This document shows positions 33,751-42,718 of a DNA stretch of 64,000 nucleotides, piece after piece. Each line of letters starts with the position of its first letter. The first letter of the stretch is position 1. Below the pieces are notes generated by a model. The model saw only the letters and a program-made list of their open reading frames with translations, had not been told where the DNA came from and made no database searches. A program made the translations under genes and the position numbers. Location: NCBI RefSeq assembly GCF_001941825.1, contig NZ_CP019038.1, positions 5,580,001 through 5,644,000 of the forward strand, in the 5' to 3' direction. This DNA comes from Massilia putida (GTDB lineage: Bacteria > Pseudomonadota > Gammaproteobacteria > Burkholderiales > Burkholderiaceae_D).

Positions 33751-36012
33751 TTACGCCTGGCGGCTCTCCGCCATGAGGATCACCTCTTCCATCTCCTGGT
33801 CGATCTCGTTGCGCAGCTCGAGGTAGCGCGTGAGCGCATGATCGATCCCCGGCAACAGGATGCCCCGTTCGCTGTGCAGCCCCGTGTAGCGCGGGCGCGG
33901 CGCCGCGAAGCCGATCGACTCGGTCGACACGGCTTCGAGTCGGCTCGCGTCGACGCCGGCCCGCGTGGCCGCGCGTTCAGCGAGCTCGACCCACGTCAGC
34001 GTGCCGACGTTGGCCAGGTGCCAGACGCCGGATTCGCCGTCGATCGCGAGGTCGAGGCAGGCGTGTACGAGGTCCGGCACATACGTCGGCGACACCGCCA
34101 TGTCGTGCGCGGCGCGGAACGGTTCGCCCCGTTCCAGCGCGCCCAGCGCCAGCGTGACGAAGTTGTACTTGTCCCACGGGCCGAAGAACGCGCTCGTGCG
34201 CACGACGAGCGCGCCCGGATGCTTGTCCTGCACGCGCAACTCGGCCTCGGCCTTGCTGCGGCCGTAGACGTTGAGCGGGGCGACGGTATCGCTTTCCACA
34301 TACGGCCGGTCGAGGGCGCCGTCGAACACGAGGTCGCTGGAGAACGTCGTCAGGTGCACGCCGTGGCGGGCGCAGGCGGCGGCGAGGATCGCCGGGCCGA
34401 TCGCGTTCTCGCGGAAGCAGCGTTCGGCGTCGCGCTCGGCATCGTCCACGCGCACGTAGCCGGCCGTGTTGATGACGGCCCACGGGCGGTATCTGTCGAG
34501 GGCGCGGTCGACGGAGGCGGGATCGGTGATGTCCATGTCCTGGCGCGACAGCAGGCGGTAGGCGAGGTTGCGCTTGCGGCAGATGCGGGCGAAGGCGCGG
34601 CCCAGGGTGCCCGTCGCGCCCGTGATCAGGATCGGCGCCGCATCCTTGCCGACGAGCGTGTGGCCGTCGGCCGTGATGGACGTCAGCGCATCCGGCGTCG
34701 CCACGGGCTGGCACAGCCAGCGGCCCGGACGGCGCCACCAGCCCTGGCCGCGCAGCACCGGGTGCGACAGCGGCGTCCCGGACGACAGTTCGCGCATCAT
34801 GCGCGCGACGGCCGTCGCGCGCGGTTCGGGCGCGCGCACGTCGAACGGGCCCGGTTCGTAATAGCCGTTGTTGCGGGTGACGAGGCTGTTCCAGTCGAAC
34901 GAGCCGAGCAGCGACCAGACGGTCACCGCGCGCAGGTCGACGCCGTTCGCGCGCACTTCCTTGCCCGCTTCCCAGATTTCCAGCAGCCACCGCAGCTGAT
35001 CTTCGCGGTTGGCGTCGATGTGGGCCTCGGTGACGGCCAGCGGGATGTGGTACCGGTCCCAGATTTCATGCAGCAGCGGGGCGATGCCGGCGGTCGGTGT
35101 CGCGAGCGCGCGCGACGCTTCGATGTCGGCGCACGGGATGCCGTCCGCCATGCCGCGATGGTGGGCCGGATAGCGGTCGGGGCGGTGATCGAGCCAGCGC
35201 TCGCTCGTCACGTAGTAATTGACGCCGATGATGTCCGGCGGGCACGGATTGTCGCGGAACCACAGGATGTCGTCGGCTGGGATGCCCGCCTTCGTCAGGT
35301 ACGACCACAGCGGATGGTCCGGGCCGACCATGCCGCACAGCAGGTCCCACGCGAGCCAGCGGCGTTCGTTGTAGAACTCGGCCACCTGCGCCATCTCGGG
35401 CGTGCTGTAGGTCTTGCCGAGGTCGTCCGTCTGGACGAGTTTCGCGTCCGGATTGACGGCGCGGATCGCGCGCATGGCCAGCACGACGGCGCGGCACTGG
35501 TTCAGCAGCGCCTGCACGAACGTCCGGTCGTCGCGGCCGTGCGGATACCACACGCCGTACAGGCCGGCGAAGCGTGCCGTCGTGCAGGGTTCGTTGACGG
35601 GCGTGTAGTACTCGATCCATGGATAGCGCGCGGCGACGGCGCCGGCGTATTCGGCCAGCTGCTCGGCGAACGCGGGATCGACGAGGCTCGTGTGGCGCGG
35701 GCCGCTGCCGTGGTGGATCAGGCCGGCGATCGGCGTGATGCCGTGGGCGCGCAGCGCGTTCAGGCGCGCGTCTGGCCAGGTCCAGTCGGCGGCGTGGACG
35801 CCATCCGGCGCCGTGCGTTCCCACAGCACGGGATAGCGGATGGCGCGGATGCCGAGGGAGGCGAAACGGTCGATGTCGTCGGCCCTGGTGGCGTGGCCGT
35901 TACGGTCGAGCTGGTGGAAGTAGTCGTCGCGGACGCGGTTGACGGTGCATTCGAGGCCGCCCCAGAGTTCCAGAGGGCGGGCGTGGCTGTTCGTGCTCTT
36001 CGTAGAATCCAT
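33751..36012 (-). CDS. GH1-like glycosidase fused to RmlD-like sugar-nucleotide reductase
   Basis: A 753-residue two-domain protein. Residues ~12-415 are a TIM-barrel glycosidase of the GH1 type, with NEP (Glu141) as acid/base and VTEAHID (Glu329) as nucleophile. Residues ~458-740 are an extended SDR of the RmlD family (GATGTLG, FSSDLVFDG, YGRSK). RmlD reduces dTDP-4-keto-sugars. The fusion implies a sugar nucleotide or surface glycan job, perhaps trimming and reducing in one pathway. No rhamnose cluster is nearby. Both catalytic sets look intact. Start ATG 36012 with a weak ribosome-binding site. Confidence 0.85.
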   Translation of the reverse strand: MDSTKSTNSHARPLELWGGLECTVNRVRDDYFHQLDRNGHATRADDIDRFASLGIRAIRYPVLWERTAPDGVHAADWTWPDARLNALRAHGITPIAGLIHHGSGPRHTSLVDPAFAEQLAEYAGAVAARYPWIEYYTPVNEPCTTARFAGLYGVWYPHGRDDRTFVQALLNQCRAVVLAMRAIRAVNPDAKLVQTDDLGKTYSTPEMAQVAEFYNERRWLAWDLLCGMVGPDHPLWSYLTKAGIPADDILWFRDNPCPPDIIGVNYYVTSERWLDHRPDRYPAHHRGMADGIPCADIEASRALATPTAGIAPLLHEIWDRYHIPLAVTEAHIDANREDQLRWLLEIWEAGKEVRANGVDLRAVTVWSLLGSFDWNSLVTRNNGYYEPGPFDVRAPEPRATAVARMMRELSSGTPLSHPVLRGQGWWRRPGRWLCQPVATPDALTSITADGHTLVGKDAAPILITGATGTLGRAFARICRKRNLAYRLLSRQDMDITDPASVDRALDRYRPWAVINTAGYVRVDDAERDAERCFRENAIGPAILAAACARHGVHLTTFSSDLVFDGALDRPYVESDTVAPLNVYGRSKAEAELRVQDKHPGALVVRTSAFFGPWDKYNFVTLALGALERGEPFRAAHDMAVSPTYVPDLVHACLDLAIDGESGVWHLANVGTLTWVELAERAATRAGVDASRLEAVSTESIGFAAPRPRYTGLHSERGILLPGIDHALTRYLELRNEIDQEMEEVILMAESRQA

Positions 36013-36312
36013 AAATCACCAATTTGTTAGTTTTATTGCAACGAAAAATCCAGCATGGTCCCGAACTGGCAAAAAAGTCGGGGAAGCGTTTTGGCTTTCG
36101 AACGGTGGCGGTTGACAGCGGCGCGTCAACCTGCAACCATGCCATCCATGAATTTTTCGTATCCACATCCTGTTCTCACCTGGTGGCGCCGCTGATTGCG
36201 CGCGGCCAGTGAATTGGATAGGTATTCCGAAACGCCGCCTCGATTCCAAGGTGGCGTTTTTGTTGGCGCGGCAGGATCGAGGCAGGGCGGTCAACCACCC
36301 AAGGAAAACTCG
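36013..36312 (+). promoter_or_regulatory. trpS upstream region with leader terminator-like hairpin
   Basis: No convincing gene lies in these 300 bases. At 36233-36262 AACGCCGCC pairs with GGTGGCGTT (one mismatch) and is followed by five T, ~50 bases before the trpS start. It could end an upstream transcript or act as an attenuator of trpS. No Trp-rich leader peptide was found. Confidence 0.4.
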
Positions 36313-37335
36313 ATGAGTCTGCAAACCCCTACCGCTACCACGCCCATCATCCTGACCGGCGACCGGCCCACCGGGCCGCTGCACCTCGGTCACTTCGTCG
36401 GCAGCCTCCGCAATCGCGTTACATACCAGGACCAATATCGCCAGTTCATCATGCTCGCGGACGCCCAGGCGCTCACGGACAACATGGATGATATTGGTAA
36501 GGTACACCGGAACGTGATCGAGGTGGCGCTCGATTACCTTGCCGTAGGGATCGACCCGGCCAAATCGACCATCCTCATCCAGTCGCAGATCCCGGAACTG
36601 GCCGAGCTGACCTTCTATTACCTGAACCTCGTGACCGTCGCGCGCCTCGAGCGCAACCCGACCGTCAAGCAGGAAATCATCGTGCGCGGCTTCGAGCGCG
36701 ACATCCCGGCCGGCTTCCTCACGTACCCGGCGAGCCAGGCCGCCGACATCAGCGCGTTCAAGGCGACGATCGTGCCGGTCGGCGAGGACCAGATCCCGAT
36801 GATCGAGCAGTGCAACGAGATCGTGCGCAAGTTCAACCGCAATGCCGGCCGCGACATCCTCGTCGAGTGCAAGGCGATCGTGCCCGAAGTGGGCCGCCTG
36901 CCGGGCATCGACGGCAAGGCCAAGATGAGCAAGTCGCTGGGCAATACCATCAACCTGGGCGCTTCCGCCGACGAGATCCGCGCCGCGGTCAAGATGGTCT
37001 ACACGGACCCGCTGCACCTGAAGGTGTCGGACCCGGGCCACCTGGAAGGCAACGTCGCGTTCCTGTACCTCGACGCGTTCGACACCGACAAGGAAGGCCT
37101 CGCCGAGATGAAGGCCCATTACGTGCGCGGCGGCCTGGGCGATTCCATCGTCAAGAAGCGCCTGGAAGGCATCCTGCAGGACATGCTGGCGCCGATCCGC
37201 GCCCGCCGCGAGGAATTGGCCAAGGACAAGGGCCAGGTCATGCAAATCCTCAAGGAAGGCACGATGAAGGCGCGCGAGGTGGCGGCGCGCACGACGGACG
37301 AGGTGCGCAAGGCTCTCGGTTTGTCTTACTTCTAA
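36313..37335 (+). CDS. trpS: Tryptophanyl-tRNA synthetase
   Basis: A 340-residue class I synthetase that charges tRNA-Trp. HLGH (residues 24-27) in [12 protein letters not shown] is the HIGH motif and KMSKS is at 204-208. The length is that of the compact bacterial form without C-terminal extension. The ATG at 36313 has AAGGA upstream. A terminator-like hairpin lies in its leader. Confidence 0.95.
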   Translation: MSLQTPTATTPIILTGDRPTGPLHLGHFVGSLRNRVTYQDQYRQFIMLADAQALTDNMDDIGKVHRNVIEVALDYLAVGIDPAKSTILIQSQIPELAELTFYYLNLVTVARLERNPTVKQEIIVRGFERDIPAGFLTYPASQAADISAFKATIVPVGEDQIPMIEQCNEIVRKFNRNAGRDILVECKAIVPEVGRLPGIDGKAKMSKSLGNTINLGASADEIRAAVKMVYTDPLHLKVSDPGHLEGNVAFLYLDAFDTDKEGLAEMKAHYVRGGLGDSIVKKRLEGILQDMLAPIRARREELAKDKGQVMQILKEGTMKAREVAARTTDEVRKALGLSYF

Positions 37336-37456
37336 ACCGCATCGGGTAGCGACAGACGCGACGTGAGGTAGCGCAAGGCGATGGCTTTGCGCTTTCTGAT
37401 GGTCCACTCCATGTATTGATGGCAAGCTGCGGCTTCCGCCATCGATGGAGAGTGCC

Positions 37457-38505
37457 ATGAGCAAGGGTTTGCGCCTAACCGAGCAATGGATGCGCCGGGC
37501 CTTGTGGCTCGTCGCGTTCGTGTTTGCCGGATTCCTGACCGGGCTCGGTAACCAGGTCGTCGACAACGTCATGGTCCTGGAGCCCGTGCCTCCTCCCGAA
37601 CAGTTCCTCGATCCGGCCAAGGCGGGGCCGCTGCAGGCTGCGATGCGGGACGCGCGGGCGACGCGCGAGAAGGCCGATGCGGCGCTGGAGCAGGCCCGGC
37701 AGAAACACCGGGTCGCGCAGGCGAACACGAACAGCGCGCGCGACGCGTTCGACAACTGGATCGCGACCCGCCACGCGACGGTGCGGCCGGACCAGGACGA
37801 GGAGCTGATCGCGCGTAACCGCGAGCTCGACAAACTCGTCGCCGCGGAACGCACGGCGCTGGCCGGTGTCGAAGCCCAGGAGCAGGTCGAGCTCGACGCC
37901 AAGCAGGCCGAGCAGAAAGCGGATGCGGCCTGCGAGGCACTGCTGGAACCGGCGCGCGCAGCGTCGAACGAGGCCGCCCGGCGGGCCGCGCGCAAGGTCT
38001 TCCTGATCCGTCTCGCCGTGACCCTGCCGCTGCTGCTGGTGGCCGGCTGGCTGTTCAAGACTAAGCGCAACGGCACTTATTGGCCGTTCACGTGGGGCTT
38101 CATCTTCTTCGCGTTGTTCGCGTTCTTCGTCGAGCTGGTGCCGTATCTGCCCAGCTATGGCGGCTATGTGCGCTACGGCGTCGGGATCGTCATGACGGTC
38201 GTCGTCGGCCGCTACGCGATCCGCTGGCTGCACGCGTGGCTGGCGCGCCAGAAGGAAGCGGAAGCCATGCCCGACGCGCAGCGCCGCACGACGATGCGCT
38301 ACGACGTGGCGCTGGACCGCATCGCCAGGAGCGTATGCCCGTCATGCGAGCGTGCGACGAACTACAAGGATGAGCACCTCGCCCATTGCCCGCACTGCGG
38401 CATCGCCTGTTCGACCGCTGCCCGGCATGCAGCGCGCGCAAGAACGCTTTCACGCGCTATTGCTTTTCGTGCGGCACGCCGGCGAACGTCAGCTTGGCCG
38501 ATTAG
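37457..38505 (+). pseudogene. Membrane protein with coiled coil and zinc ribbons, frameshifted near the end
   Basis: From the ATG at 37457 (GGAG upstream) the protein has an N-terminal membrane helix (ALWLVAFVFAGFLTGLG). A long Ala/Glu/Arg coiled coil follows (~60-180), then three to four membrane helices and a zinc ribbon CPSC...CPHC. Near 38406 one C seems missing: shifting frame restores LFDRCPACSARK and YCFSCGTPANVSLAD, a second zinc ribbon, with a TAG at 38503. Without the shift the frame runs on to 38557 in unlike sequence. Real mutation or assembly error. Function unknown. Confidence 0.65.
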
Positions 38506-38945
38506 TCCTTCAGGTCGGCCGGCACCTTGCCGCCGTTCGCCGCCAGCTTGTTCATGACCTGGCGGTGCAGCCAGATGTTCATGGTGGCCGAGTCGTTCGT
38601 ATCGCCCGTGTAGTTCAGCTCGGCGGCCAGTTCCTTGCGGGCCTGTAGGCTGGAATCGAGGCCGAGCAGCTTGAGCAGGTCGACGATCGACGTGCGCCAA
38701 TTCAATTGCTGGCCAGATTGCTGCTGCATATTGTTCAGGACGGCTTCCACGTCGACCTGCTGCATCGCCGGCGCGGCCGGGGCCGCCTGCGGCTGTTGCG
38801 CGGGCTGCTGGGCCGGCTGCTGCGTGGGCTGTTGCGTCGGCTGCGGGGCGCGTTGCTGGGCGCCCGGGTCCGCCTGTCCGCTGTTCTGCGCGGCAGGGTG
38901 CGAGGACGGGAAAATCTTGTGGAAGATATTGCTCAGAATGCCCAT
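38502..38945 (-). CDS. DUF3597 domain protein
   Basis: A 147-residue protein starting MGILSNIFHKIFPSSHPA. It has a Gln/Pro/Ala-rich linker (TQQPTQQPAQQPAQQP) and a C-terminal DUF3597 domain (VDVEAVLNNM, LNWRTSIVDLLKLLGLDSSLQARKELAAELNY). DUF3597 is LysM-neighbour-like in some proteins but of unknown role. It converges on the frameshifted zinc-ribbon gene and follows the gene at 38977 by 31 bases, probably as one unit. Confidence 0.8.
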   Translation of the reverse strand: MGILSNIFHKIFPSSHPAAQNSGQADPGAQQRAPQPTQQPTQQPAQQPAQQPQAAPAAPAMQQVDVEAVLNNMQQQSGQQLNWRTSIVDLLKLLGLDSSLQARKELAAELNYTGDTNDSATMNIWLHRQVMNKLAANGGKVPADLKD

Positions 38946-38976
38946 ATCGAATCCTTTCGGTGATTGACGGATGCGC

Positions 38977-39495
38977 TCAATGGCGCTGCATGTCTTGCGC
39001 CATGTGGCCGAGCGCGATCGCCAGCGCGGCGCCGCCGATGGCCTTGACCAGGGTCGGGTGTTCGGCATAAAAGTCGCCCATGCGCTCGACGATGCCCGGA
39101 TTCTGCTGTTCGGCCTTGGCGGCCAGTTCCTGCACCTGTTCGGGCGACACCTGGTCAGCCTGTTCCGGCGACACGCGGGCCTGGTCGGCGCCCAGCAGGT
39201 TGCCGAGCGCGCCGCCCGCGACGGACGACAGGATGGACGGCCCCACATTGGCCAGCAGATGGTTCAGCATGCCGGCACGCTGGTCGGGATTGCTGTTGCT
39301 GAACAGTTGGCTGACCATCTGCGGGAACGGCGGCGTCTGGTCCGAACGGAGCGCCTGGGTCACGCCCTGCGCGACGGTGGCGCGCGGCACGTTCTGCGCC
39401 ACGTGGTCGAAATCGGTCTCGGCCTGCGCCGGGTTGACGTTCGGATTGGCACCGCCCAGGTATTGCTGCAACAGGTTGCCCAGATCAAAGCTCAT
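38977..39495 (-). CDS. Conserved hypothetical protein (YidB/DUF937-like)
   Basis: A 172-residue protein. MSFDLGNLLQQYLGG and the Ala/Gly-rich LSSVAGGALGNLLGAD segment recall DUF937/YidB proteins, but the match is by eye only. The C-terminal helix VKAIGGAALAIALGHMA is hydrophobic. AGGAG precedes the ATG at 39495. Likely co-transcribed with the DUF3597 gene. Function unknown. Confidence 0.6.
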   Translation of the reverse strand: MSFDLGNLLQQYLGGANPNVNPAQAETDFDHVAQNVPRATVAQGVTQALRSDQTPPFPQMVSQLFSNSNPDQRAGMLNHLLANVGPSILSSVAGGALGNLLGADQARVSPEQADQVSPEQVQELAAKAEQQNPGIVERMGDFYAEHPTLVKAIGGAALAIALGHMAQDMQRH

Positions 39496-39675
39496 GATGT
39501 ACTCCTGCGTTGAGACGTCGAAGGGCAAGGGTAGGCGTTCGCGCGGGATTCCTCCGTACGTTCGCTAACGGAGCGGGTGGTCCAACCGAGGGGGAGGGGC
39601 GCGGCGGCAGGCACCGGCCGCGCGTCTGTGAAACGTCCGTCCGGGCCGCCTTGCGCGGCCCGGGCGGTCGGGCGA

Positions 39676-40833
39676 TCAGAACACGCCTTGCAGGGACACC
39701 GACATGTGTTTCGAATCGCCGAAGAACTTGTAGGCGTACTGCGAGCGGTCCTTCGACACGTCGTACTGTACCTTGAGGGCCACGTCCTTCGCGAAATCCC
39801 AACGCAGCGACACATACTGCGTATTGCGACCCTCGATCGGCTCCGCCACGGTGCGATAGCGGGAGAACGTGTACATCGGCGTCCAGTTGCCGAAGCTGTG
39901 GCCCACTCCGATCAGCGCATACTTGTAGACATTGTTGATGCCCTTGGACGCATCCACCTGTTCGAAGCGGTCCAGCTCGCTCTTCACCAGCCAGTTCTTG
40001 TAATCGAGGTTGGCGGACAAGCCCATGATGCGCGTGGGCTGGTCGGCATAGATATCGGTGCGCACGCCGTTCTGGTCCTGCCAGACCGAGTCGTTGTGGT
40101 GCATCATCATGACGCGGACATCGACGATGCCGTTGTTTAAGGCGACATAGCTGCCGAGGATTCGTTTCCACGATTCATTCGTCGGCGTCGTGTAGTAGAT
40201 GCGCGTGTCGTAGGCGTCGTTCTTCTGCGTGAATCCGCCGGCCCAGGCGTGCGCGGTGAGCGCCCAGTTGCTTTGGCCGAGCTGGGTACGGTAGGTGGCG
40301 TTGGCGCCGTCGTATGCATAGATCGGCCAGCCGTACACGTCGGGTGCCGGGCGCACCCAGGGATACGCGTAGCCGATGTAGAGATAATCGCTGTAGTAGT
40401 AGAGCGGAATGCGCTGGCGGCCGGCCTGGAAGGTCCAGGCAGAGTCTTCCGACGGCTTCCAGGTGACATAGGCCCAGTCGACGGTGGGGCGCGAGCCGTG
40501 GTTCGGATTCATCGTGCGGGCCACGACCTGTACGGTCGTCGACAGGGTGGGCGAGAAGTCCTTGCGCAATTGCAAGCCCAGCAGCGATTCCTGGTCGAAC
40601 TGCCAGCCCTTGGACTTCTCGTACACACTCGTGTATTCCCAGCCCTGCATGCTGCACGGGCAATTCCACTGTTGGTAAGTCCAGGGGGACGAATCGCCTT
40701 GCGCCGCGCCGCTCAAGACCTTGGCGCCGGTAATGTTATAGAAGCCGGTCAGCTTTAACGAGCCGCTCGAATCCAGGTCGATGGCTTGCGCCAGCGCGGG
40801 CATGAGCGCCAGCGCGATCAGGGTTTTTTTCAT
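39676..40833 (-). CDS. Outer-membrane porin-like protein
   Basis: A 385-residue protein. It has a signal peptide (MKKTLIALALMPALAQA) and alternating beta-strand pattern rich in aromatic residues, ending in Phe (MSVSLQGVF), as in outer-membrane barrels. Strands such as FQAGRQRIPLYYYSDYLYIGYAYP are visible. It starts 20 bases after the PstS-like gene, so they form a pair. Solute unknown; the partner suggests an anion such as phosphate, which is inference. Confidence 0.75.
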   Translation of the reverse strand: MKKTLIALALMPALAQAIDLDSSGSLKLTGFYNITGAKVLSGAAQGDSSPWTYQQWNCPCSMQGWEYTSVYEKSKGWQFDQESLLGLQLRKDFSPTLSTTVQVVARTMNPNHGSRPTVDWAYVTWKPSEDSAWTFQAGRQRIPLYYYSDYLYIGYAYPWVRPAPDVYGWPIYAYDGANATYRTQLGQSNWALTAHAWAGGFTQKNDAYDTRIYYTTPTNESWKRILGSYVALNNGIVDVRVMMMHHNDSVWQDQNGVRTDIYADQPTRIMGLSANLDYKNWLVKSELDRFEQVDASKGINNVYKYALIGVGHSFGNWTPMYTFSRYRTVAEPIEGRNTQYVSLRWDFAKDVALKVQYDVSKDRSQYAYKFFGDSKHMSVSLQGVF

Positions 40834-40853
40834 GACTTTCTCCACGATGACGG

Positions 40854-41270
40854 TCACTCGACCACAGCAATGACCTTGACGCTGTCATCGACTTCGGATT
40901 TTTCAATGTAGCCAATGGCGTTCGGCGATTGGCTGATGACTTTCTTCACGTCGGCGCCCGACTTCAATTCCTGCGGCGCCTTGCCCGCGCTGGAGAAGAC
41001 GATGCGCGCCCACATGGCTCTCACCTGGGATGGGGTTCTTTCCAGCACTTTCTTGCAGAATTCTGCCCGGATCGGCGCGCTGTCCGTATATTCGACAGGC
41101 TTGAGGTTGTTCGACCCGCCGATGAAGAACTGCGCCACCTGGCTGTGGTCCATGTGCGTGACCGGGTTATTGGGATTGACGACGATCGCGATCTCCGCCT
41201 GGGCGGGAGCGATCGCGAATATGGCCAGTAGTGCGAACGCACCGTGGCACAAGCTTGATTTCATGAACAT
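40854..41270 (-). CDS. Short PstS-like substrate-binding protein
   Basis: A 138-residue exported protein (signal ends at APAQA). The mature part resembles one lobe of PstS-type phosphate-binding proteins: IAIVVNPNNPVTHMDHSQVAQFFIGG and SPNAIGYIEKSEVDDSVKVI. It is about 40 percent of the usual length, so only a single-lobe form is present. AAGGAG precedes the ATG at 41270. Paired with the porin downstream. No permease or ATPase is near. Confidence 0.75.
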   Translation of the reverse strand: MFMKSSLCHGAFALLAIFAIAPAQAEIAIVVNPNNPVTHMDHSQVAQFFIGGSNNLKPVEYTDSAPIRAEFCKKVLERTPSQVRAMWARIVFSSAGKAPQELKSGADVKKVISQSPNAIGYIEKSEVDDSVKVIAVVE

Positions 41271-41537
41271 GGTAACGACTCCTTCCCAACGGTCTGGTAT
41301 TTCCAGGGACGATCAACGCTCCTGGAAGCTTCAAGCGCAGCGCTCTCCGGCAAAAATTTACTTTTTGCGCAATATTGTTGCGTTGTGGCAATTATTATGG
41401 TAGAGAGTGGCGGCGCCTCGTACAACCGGTTTCTGACGAAGGCGGCGAAAAAACAACGCGCGGGCCTGATTTGACGGTGTTTCGGTTTGCGACTTTGCCA
41501 AGTGGACACTTCCACAGCCGGCGCGTAAGCTGGCGCA

Positions 41538-41873
41538 ATGCGTTATCTTCCCCTGCTGGTGTTCCTGGCCCTGTACGCCTACGCCGCGCTGGCCTTCGGC
41601 CTGCCGTCCGCGGTGGGCCTCGCGTATGGGCTGGCCAGCGGCGCCTGCTTCGCACTCTATGCGTACGACAAGGCGGCGGCGCGGCGCGGGGGGCGGCGCA
41701 CGCCCGAGCGTGACCTGCTCCTGCTGGGTCTCGCCGGCGGCTGGCCCGGCGCATTGCTGGCGCAGCAATGGCTGCGTCACAAGACCGTCAAAGTGCCGTT
41801 CCAGTACTTGTTCTGGCTGACCGTCGGCGTCAATCTCGCCGGGTTCTGCGCCCTGGCGCGCGCGCTCGCCTGA
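41538..41873 (+). CDS. DUF1294 membrane protein
   Basis: A 111-residue protein of about four membrane helices. The DUF1294 signature is clear: ALYAYDKAAARRGGRRTPERDLLLLGLAGGWPGALLAQQWLRHKTVKVPFQ. The N-terminal cold-shock domain found in many relatives is absent. Followed after 23 bases by ugpQ. Function unknown. The 267 bases before it hold no recognised gene. Confidence 0.85.
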   Translation: MRYLPLLVFLALYAYAALAFGLPSAVGLAYGLASGACFALYAYDKAAARRGGRRTPERDLLLLGLAGGWPGALLAQQWLRHKTVKVPFQYLFWLTVGVNLAGFCALARALA

Positions 41874-41896
41874 TTCCATCTTCTCGAGGAGACATC

Positions 41897-42649
41897 ATGT
41901 GGCCTTATCCCAGGATCGTGGCACACCGCGGCGGCGGCACGCTGGCGCCGGAAAACACGCTGGCCGGACTGCGTCGCGGCATGGCTGCCGGTTTCCGCGC
42001 CATCGAATTCGACGTCATGCTGGCACGCGACGGCGTCCCCGTCGTGCTGCACGATCCCGAGCTGGGCCGCACGGTGGCCGGGGCGGGATCGGTGGCGGAC
42101 ATCGACGCGTCCGATCTCGCCGCGCGCGATGCGGGATCGTGGTTCGGGCCCGATTACGCGGGCGAACCGGTGCCGCTGTTCGTCGAGTTCGCGCAGTACT
42201 GCAAGGCGCACGGCGTGTGGATGAACATCGAGATCAAGCCCGTGCCCGGCCACGACGCGCAGACCGGCACCGTCGTCGCGCGCCTGGCGGCGGCCATGTT
42301 CGCCGACGAACTCGCCGCCGGCAGGCTGGAGCGGGCGCCGCTGCTGTCCTCGTTCAGCGAGGCGGCACTGCAAGCCGCGCGGGACGCCGCGCCGGCGCTG
42401 CCGCGCGCCTGGCTGACGTCATCGCTCCCGGCCGATTGGAAAGCGCGTGCGCGGGCGCTGGACGCGGTCGCGATCCACACGAACCACATGCGGCTGACGC
42501 GCGGCCAGGCCGCCGCGGTCAAGGCCGCCGGCTTCGGCCTGTTCTGCTACACCGTCAACGCGCCGGCGCGGGCGCGCGAACTGTTCGGCTGGGGCGTGGA
42601 CGGGCTGTGCACGGACCGGATCGACCTCATCGGTCCTGCTTTCAATTAA
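41897..42649 (+). CDS. ugpQ: Glycerophosphodiester phosphodiesterase
   Basis: A 250-residue cytoplasmic GDPD-type enzyme. It cleaves glycerophosphodiesters to glycerol 3-phosphate and an alcohol. Motifs: IVAHRGGGTLAPENT (catalytic His, Arg, Glu), FDVMLARDGVPVVLHDPELGRT (Asp/His), and NIEIKP. No signal peptide, so the UgpQ type rather than the periplasmic GlpQ type. GAGGAG precedes the ATG at 41897. Confidence 0.93.
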   Translation: MWPYPRIVAHRGGGTLAPENTLAGLRRGMAAGFRAIEFDVMLARDGVPVVLHDPELGRTVAGAGSVADIDASDLAARDAGSWFGPDYAGEPVPLFVEFAQYCKAHGVWMNIEIKPVPGHDAQTGTVVARLAAAMFADELAAGRLERAPLLSSFSEAALQAARDAAPALPRAWLTSSLPADWKARARALDAVAIHTNHMRLTRGQAAAVKAAGFGLFCYTVNAPARARELFGWGVDGLCTDRIDLIGPAFN

Positions 42650-42663
42650 ACGGTAGTTTCTCC

Positions 42664-42690
42664 TCAAGAATTGTAACGCGTTGTCGTTAA
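42664..42690 (+). promoter_or_regulatory. Candidate sigma-28 (FliA) promoter
   Basis: TCAAGAAT, 11 bases, then GTCGTTAA matches the flagellar sigma-28 consensus (TAAAGTTT-N11-GCCGATAA) at 5 and 6 of 8 positions. It lies 28 bases before the flagellin gene start, in keeping with a late flagellar gene. Confidence 0.5.
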
Positions 42691-42718
42691 TGACATTCGG
42701 CCCCCGGTCACGGTCCCT

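Noticed and set aside
36024..36212. 62-residue frame upstream of trpS
   Set aside because: No ribosome-binding site and no recognisable features; the region looks regulatory.
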